From assembly GCF_001039355.2 (NCBI RefSeq), contig NW_019775515.1, positions 222,466 through 281,528 on the forward strand: a DNA stretch of 59,063 nt, read 5' to 3'. Shown piece by piece: positions 53,812-59,063 of the stretch. The translations under genes were made by a program, and so were the position numbers. Source of the stretch: Lingula anatina. Lineage: Eukaryota > Brachiopoda > Lingulata > Lingulida > Lingulidae. Position 1 is the stretch's first letter. The number at the start of each line of letters is the position of its first letter. The notes under the pieces were generated by a model. That model did not search any database. It saw only the letters and a program-made list of their open reading frames with translations, and was not told the DNA's origin.

Positions 53812-54807
53812 ATGGACACAGGGCTCATTGTGGGAATGGTGTTGTTAGGCTTGTTTGGTGGATACCTTATTACATCAGTTTTACTCCTTAAATATCCATT
53901 GATACTACATAAGCGAAAACAACTGAAGTTCAGATGTCGGCATATCTGCCACCGAGGGGGAGCGGGCGAGAGACTAGAAAACTCCATGTCAGCATTCAAA
54001 CACGCGTGTCACATAGGCACTGATATGTTGGAAATTGACTGCCACATTACTAAGGATGGACAGGTCGTGGTAACGCATGATAATAACCTGCAGAGATTAA
54101 CAGGCTGTGACGTTTTAGTTTCCGAAACGAATTACGAAGATCTTCCACTTCTGAAGCCAGAGCTCCGCTTGGACTTTGACTTTGGGTGGGTGACCCGGTG
54201 TTCATCTGACAATGAAGAAGACGACTTAGGGCAACGCCGTATAACACTTCTGCGAGAAGTATTTGAGCAATTTCCAAACACTGTGGTGAACATTGACATT
54301 AAGGTGGACAATGACGAATTAATACAAAGTGTGGCCAATTTGATATCAGAATTTAACAGAGAGAGCCTGACTGTTTGGGGGAATAAAAGTGGAGTGGTTA
54401 CAAATAAATGTTATACTGCAAATCCCAACATTCCAGTTTTAGCATCAATTGGGACTGTTGTAAAATGGGTTATTCTGTTTTACACAGGCCTCCTTCCTTT
54501 TATTCCTATTCGAGAGGCTGCCTATGAGATTGTCATGCCCAGTGTCATATTGAAAGAGGGGAAGACAAGGTTCCAATTGAGTACAAAGCAGAGAGCACTA
54601 CTTAAGTTTATTGACTGGCTGTTGATGAGCAAACAAATGATTCAGCATTTATCAGAAAGGGGGATACAAACGTACATCTGGGTGTTGAATGAGGAAGATG
54701 AATTTGAGAAAGCATTCCAACTGGGAGCTACTGGAGTCATGACAGACTTTCCCACAAAACTCAAACAGTATCTGGAGCCAGGGCATGTTTTGGACAACAA
54801 GACATAA
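53812..54807 (+). CDS. GDPD1: Glycerophosphodiester phosphodiesterase, GDPD1/GDE4 type
   Basis: This 331-aa protein belongs to the GDPD1/GDPD3 (GDE4/GDE7) group, whose members act as lysophospholipase D on membrane lysophospholipids. An N-terminal membrane helix (about residues 5-26) is followed by the TIM-barrel GDPD domain. The catalytic and metal residues are in HRGGAGERLENS (H47), MLEIDCHITKDG (E74, D76) and the second His in VVVTHDNN (H89). Further family motifs are FPNTVVNIDIKVDN, LTVWGNKSG, TGLLPFIPIRE and IWVLNEEDEFEKAFQLGATG. Length matches the family. The entire coding region is one exon, whereas vertebrate GDPD1 is split into many. The start at 53812 gives the expected membrane anchor. 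GDPD1 versus GDPD3 cannot be separated by eye. Confidence 0.92.
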   Translation: MDTGLIVGMVLLGLFGGYLITSVLLLKYPLILHKRKQLKFRCRHICHRGGAGERLENSMSAFKHACHIGTDMLEIDCHITKDGQVVVTHDNNLQRLTGCDVLVSETNYEDLPLLKPELRLDFDFGWVTRCSSDNEEDDLGQRRITLLREVFEQFPNTVVNIDIKVDNDELIQSVANLISEFNRESLTVWGNKSGVVTNKCYTANPNIPVLASIGTVVKWVILFYTGLLPFIPIREAAYEIVMPSVILKEGKTRFQLSTKQRALLKFIDWLLMSKQMIQHLSERGIQTYIWVLNEEDEFEKAFQLGATGVMTDFPTKLKQYLEPGHVLDNKT

Positions 54808-56460
54808 AGACCAATTTCTAGAATTTATATTTTCATCAGTATTGGCTAGTGATACATTCTTAAATAAATCTCCATAAATCAAAAGGTGTAAAGTAAGCAT
54901 GTAGAAAAATGTTTCATACAGGAATTGCAGTTAAACAGATTTTACTTGATGATGATTGGCAGTATTTTGTTGGACCAAAAGATTTGTTTTGTAAGTTAGC
55001 ATCTTTTAATTTTAGTATTTGTACAACTTCACAAATAAATAAATAAGAAGTACAGTATATTAGGCAACATTTGTTTTGTAATATGGCAAATAAAGCGTTC
55101 TCTATTTTATGGTTCAAAATGTTTACTAAGAAAGCTTTATGGCATTTGAAAATGGGCAAATTTCCGAACTTTTCTGGTTTTGCACGCATACAATTGATTG
55201 GACAATTAAAAAAATCCTTAACGGGGTCAACTTTATTGATGTGAAAAATGTGATCAAGTTACCTAATCTCTGTATCGTAATGTTTAGTGGATCAATTTTT
55301 AACAACTTTTTTATGTATTTGGAATATTTACATTTTTTGTATACAGAAACATAACGGGTGCCAAATTGTTCCATGAACTTAAATATAATTTTTTGTCAGT
55401 TTACAGTCTATTTTTAATGTTCAAGGAAGGAAAGTTATATCAAGGTTGTTAATGTTTGAGGATGTTCATATATGTGGAAGAATTGTGATATCAGCAATGC
55501 CACTTGAATAAAAAGTACAAGTTGTACTTGTTTTAGTGTTACATAAAAGCATTAAATAAAAGTCTTGTGCTATCTAGAATTGACCTTAAATGCTTTTTAT
55601 TTTAACCAGTATCTAGTCGTGACAAATTTATATTTTTCATGTAATTTTTTTGTATAATTATGACCATTTCCTATAATTGTTTAAGTGATTGGACCTTACT
55701 ATTTTATAAAATTATTAGAGTGTGATACGTCATGCTGAATTGAATTATATAACCAAATGAAAATGCTGGGCATTTTGGGTGAAAGTAAGTAGGGAAAAAG
55801 TTTGGTGGGGGGGGGGGGAGGATGTAGAAGCAGAACCTCATCAGAAACAATATATTGCCCATTCTCAGTTATCCTGACTGACCATAATAGCAACTGGAGA
55901 TACCTTGTTGGAGACAAAAAAAAAACATTGATCTCTTTCTTCAGGAAAATCTTTATTGCTGTCATCAACCAAAACCTTTAAAACAGTTTTCATTTTTTAA
56001 ACGTGAGAAAATATAAGTTTTATTGTAGCTCCATGTCCGGCATGAATCTCAGAAAATATAATTATTTGAGCAAGTTCAACTTAAAACTTGATGTAAATTA
56101 ATATTAAATTAAAAACTTCAAATTTAAAAGCTGCCTATTGCTTGTTGGGTGTGCAAATATCTAACTTGTCTAAATGTAAAACTTTCACTATACAGCAAAG
56201 TAATACAGTCTATTAATAAAAATAAAAGTATGTGTTAAGATAAAAATAACTTGCCTTAAGAATTAATATTACATGTTTTTGAAAATTAAAATTAATTTAC
56301 AAGTTCATCAGTCTTCTTTAGAAACTCCTGTATGAAATTACATAGTCATTCATGAAAAAATTGTAATAATTATAACAAATTTACCCTTGGTTTGGATAGT
56401 ATTGTATTTTTGAGTCACAATAACTTCCAGTTTAAGTCTTAAGCAATATGAATATCTTTC
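54808..56460. other. GDPD1-type and saposin-gene 3' flanks
   Basis: No coding sequence seen. AATAAA at 54863-54868 and later + strand sites could end the GDPD transcript. TTTATT at 55952-55957 (AATAAA on the - strand) fits the saposin gene's distal last exon. A run of G lies near 55806-55818. Confidence 0.55.
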
Positions 56461-56598
56461 TTAGTTAAATTGATGAAAAATTGTCTCTGCAGTTTTAGGA
56501 CACATTTTCAGGTATGTACAGGCGTTCTCTGGAGACAACACAATCAGCACTAGAAGGGGATAGTATTCTTCAAACAAAGGATCCAATGTCTTCAGGCA
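56461..56598 (-). CDS. Distal alternative last exon of the saposin gene
   Basis: Acceptor ccttttgtcatttcag, 45 codons and a TAA stop. It encodes CLKTLDPLFEEYYPLL, SPENACTYLKMC and a 13-residue tail ending HQFN. It has the same entry phase and Cys positions as the proximal exon, but only partial sequence similarity to it. Confidence 0.7.
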   Translation of the reverse strand, partial: CLKTLDPLFEEYYPLLVLIVLSPENACTYLKMCPKTAETIFHQFN

Positions 56599-57686
56599 CT
56601 GAAATGACAAAAGGAAAGAAATTGTGTATCGCAACATTTTTTTCTGTTAGGAAAAAATTAATAACTGACAGAAACAGTATCAAATATAAAAATATGGTAA
56701 TGACTTGAACTTTTCAATTGGCAAAAATTATCAAAACTAAGAGTTAAATCATTTCATAATCACAAAAATTATACTTCTATATCCAGAGAGCATGATGAGG
56801 TTAATTACAGGGGGGAAACCTTCTGTTCTAGGTACGCCAGATATTACTATTAAAAATTAATTTTAAAATGTTGAAAATTTAGCAGAAAATGAATGGCAAA
56901 CAAAGAATTCTTTAAATTTTACTTAGTTTTCAAATACATATCAAAAATACTTAAATTTGTATACCCTTACAGTAAGCAAGGGGCTGATTGGAAACAATTT
57001 TATTATTTTTCTGTCACATGTACAACAAAATAATAATAAGAGTTGCACAAGATACTAGTATGAGTATTTAAATACATGGCATGCAAATAAAAAGCACACT
57101 GCTAAATACAAGTCTGTTACTAACATAATAAACTATGGCCCCATTCAGAATAAGGGACTAACTAGTCCAAGGGTCAAATATGACCAACCCACTTGAATAC
57201 TTCCCTGCAGGATATCTATTCAGTGTCTATTAGCGGATTAGACGGCAAGCTTTTGAGTGGGTCACCATATTTGATCTTTGGACTAGTTAGTCCCCTATTC
57301 AGAATGGAACCTGTGTTCAAATTAATCCCATACCCCAATCTAAAGCAAGCCTTCTCCAGGGCAAGCTTTGAGGGTTGGACAGACTGCTCCAGGAGAGAGG
57401 ACAGTTTGCAGGAGGAGGTGGATGGAGCTGTTCACAAAGCTGGTACACTGAGGAGGGAAAATTGACATGGGTTTTTTAAATGTGAAAAACAAGGAACAGT
57501 CATGAAGCAATAGATGAAATCAGTACATTGTTTCAGTTTTTTATAAACACTTAAATACTGATGAAGACAATTCATGCAAGAGAAGAGAGCTGCACTATAA
57601 TATTTAATAGTTAAGCACTATACCCAATGCATTTAAACTGTAGTTTAATTTGACCTTTTCCAAAACCAAAGAAATTGCATAAGCAT

Positions 57687-57764
<78 letters not shown>

Positions 57765-58705
57765 ACATATGTATATAATAGGAGAAAAGATCCATATATT
57801 TATCATGTGCATCCTAAATCAAAAGTTATGCCTGATGATGACACAAACATTACAGCCTGTGACATGCCAATGCATTGTTTTAATTAATCTAATTAGTCTG
57901 ACAAAACCTTTTGACTAGGATACCACAAAAGGATATGTATCCATTAACATGGGAAATATTATCCTTAACCAAGATATTCAACCAAAACCAGCTGGGCTCA
58001 ACCCGTCATATTTACTTACTTCTGTGCTAGTGGGAGGTGGAAGTCTCTTGCATACATCATTGATGATCTTTTCTGTATCATTCTGAAAAAGGAGTTATGT
58101 GATGAAAATTTACTAACATTGATTGATATTCATATTTCAGCTTATGTAAAGTGATCACAAGAAAATGTATATATTTATACCGGTATCAATTTCAGTCCAA
58201 TATCCAATGTTTGCAAACCACAGATTCAGAAATATAATACTTAAATCAGATTGGAAGGAAAAGCCGCAACTTGCAGTCATCTGATATTGTTCACTGATTG
58301 ATAAAAAAAAATTCTTTTCTCGGATTGGTAAAAAGTTATTAGTGATGTCCTTAGTCAACATTATGTTTGGTGATGTCATCATCAGTCAATATCATGCTTT
58401 ATCAGACCTCAAAAAGATCTTTATATATGCTAATTTTAAAAAATTCTTTTATGGTTAAGTATATTTTTACAACAACCATGACCTTAAGATATTTATTCAA
58501 TAACTATGGTACTAAAACTACGATAACAATTTAAAAATAGATTATATATTAATCTCTCTTTAGCTGAAAATAATATTTACCATGTGTGCCATTAGATAGT
58601 CATCTATTTTCTGCATAACAAACTTGCAGATGTCACATTCAACACTATTGGCTTCAACTCTCAAAGATCGCACTGTGCGAAGTTTTATCCATTGCTGCTC
58701 ATGAG
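56461..58705 (-). CDS. Saposin-domain protein (prosaposin-like), 3' end
   Basis: Saposins are small Cys-rich helical domains that bind lipids in lysosomes or are secreted. The gene enters from the right. Exon 58581-58705 encodes HEQQWIKLRTVRS..VECDICKFVMQKIDDY (Cys 1-2). Exon 58020-58082 encodes NDTEKIINDVCKRLPPP (Cys 3, with an N-glycosylation site). Either of two exons can follow, both starting with Cys at phase 0 and both ending in a stop: 57340-57447 (CTSFVNSSIHLLLQTVLSPG..) or 56461-56598 (CLKTLDPLFEEYYPLLVLIV..). Each supplies Cys 4, 5 and 6, so each completes one saposin B-type domain. The distal one is closer to ordinary saposins (YYPLL before the SPENAC turn). Upstream exons, and so the number of saposin units, are outside the window. 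It could be prosaposin or a single-domain relative. Confidence 0.8.
57340..57447 (-). CDS. Proximal alternative last exon of the saposin gene
   Basis: Acceptor ttttccctcctcag, 35 codons and a TAG stop. It encodes CTSFVNSSIHLLLQTV, SPGAVCPTLKAC and GEGLL. A possible poly(A) signal (TTTATT, 56998-57003) lies about 340 bases downstream on the - strand, before the distal exon, so it can stand as a complete transcript end. Confidence 0.65.
   Translation of the reverse strand, partial: CTSFVNSSIHLLLQTVLSPGAVCPTLKACPGEGLL
57692..57761. repeat. (AT)n microsatellite
   Basis: About 35 AT units in the saposin-gene intron between exons 58020-58082 and 57340-57447. Confidence 0.95.
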
Positions 58706-58951
58706 CTGAAAATACCAGTAATATATATGTTTCAGCCTTGTTTACTTTTGGCATTTCTTCTCTTATTCAAACATGAAACTTGATTTTCAAAAAGGTGCTG
58801 TTGACCAAATTACTGTTGAATTAAGAGCTAAACATAACTACAAGGAATTACGATGTGAAAAAAACTCAACTGAAAAAGTGTGATGAAATTTTCTTTATGC
58901 AGCATTAAGGCAAAAAAAAAGTTATATTCTACTGCATCAGGTCATACATAT

Positions 58952-59063
58952 CAGGCCCGTAGCCAGCAATTTCAAAAGGGGGGTTCTTTTTCTGAAAAAG
59001 TGGACCTTTTTCCATAAAAACTTCATGTACCTAGATCAAATTTTACCCAGAGTGGACCTTTTC
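58952..59063. mobile_element. Possible end of a hAT-like element, leaving the window
   Basis: It starts CAGGCCCGTAGCCAGCAATT, the kind of terminus (CAGGSNCGTAGC) carried by many non-autonomous hAT elements, and continues with a G-run and a repeated gtggacctttttc. The other end is beyond the window, so no inverted repeat or target-site duplication can be checked. Confidence 0.4.

Noticed and set aside
57604-57887. Tyr/Ile-rich reading frames on both strands
   Set aside because: They are translations of the (AT)n microsatellite.

Overview
This is an intron-rich, AT-rich animal nuclear genome window with GT-AG introns, microsatellites and small inverted-repeat transposons. The gene content (FANCM, HEATR5, SDE2, UMPS, GDPD1-type, ADAM17-type, saposin) is metazoan. 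The unmerged, indel-polymorphic haplotype copies point to a highly heterozygous marine invertebrate, most likely a bivalve mollusc or other lophotrochozoan; that last step is inference. I read eight protein-coding genes and reconstructed their exons by hand from splice sites and reading phase.

Layout: (1) FANCM, + strand, 3' part only (1626-7188). (2) A membrane-anchored M14 zinc carboxypeptidase, - strand (8255-10877). (3) HEATR5, + strand, 36 coding exons (16913-36111), about 2047 aa, essentially full length. (4) An intronless ADAM17-type sheddase, - strand (38084-40540). (5) SDE2, + strand (40706-44198), with at least one exon missing in an assembly gap. (6) UMP synthase, - strand (45462-53290), 11 exons, 486 aa. 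(7) A GDPD1/GDE4-type phosphodiesterase with one coding exon, + strand (53812-54807). (8) The 3' end of a saposin-domain gene, - strand (56461-58705), leaving the window at its 5' side. Orientation alternates strictly (+-+-+-+-), so neighbours share divergent promoters (only 165 bp separate the ADAM17-type and SDE2 start codons) and convergent 3' ends. The genes do unrelated housekeeping jobs: DNA repair, AP-1/dynein trafficking, replication stress, pyrimidine synthesis, lipid metabolism and shedding. There is no operon-like pathway logic.

Three of the four single-N characters (1354, 14636, 47316) join blocks of about 1.1-2.5 kb that are near-identical copies of each other and contain duplicated exons. 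The phases of these exons do not splice, so they look like allelic contigs laid end to end rather than real tandem duplications. The fourth N (42323) coincides with missing SDE2 coding sequence.

The most interesting biology I see is: two candidate alternative last exons in the saposin gene that each complete the same saposin fold; a second, shorter last exon in the carboxypeptidase gene that would remove its membrane anchor; a possible 33-nt cassette microexon in HEATR5; an ADAM17-type protease without introns and without the prodomain cysteine switch; a UMP synthase whose phosphate-gripping residues are changed; and several families of small inverted-repeat elements, two with clean target-site duplications. 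I found no wholly new multi-gene system.
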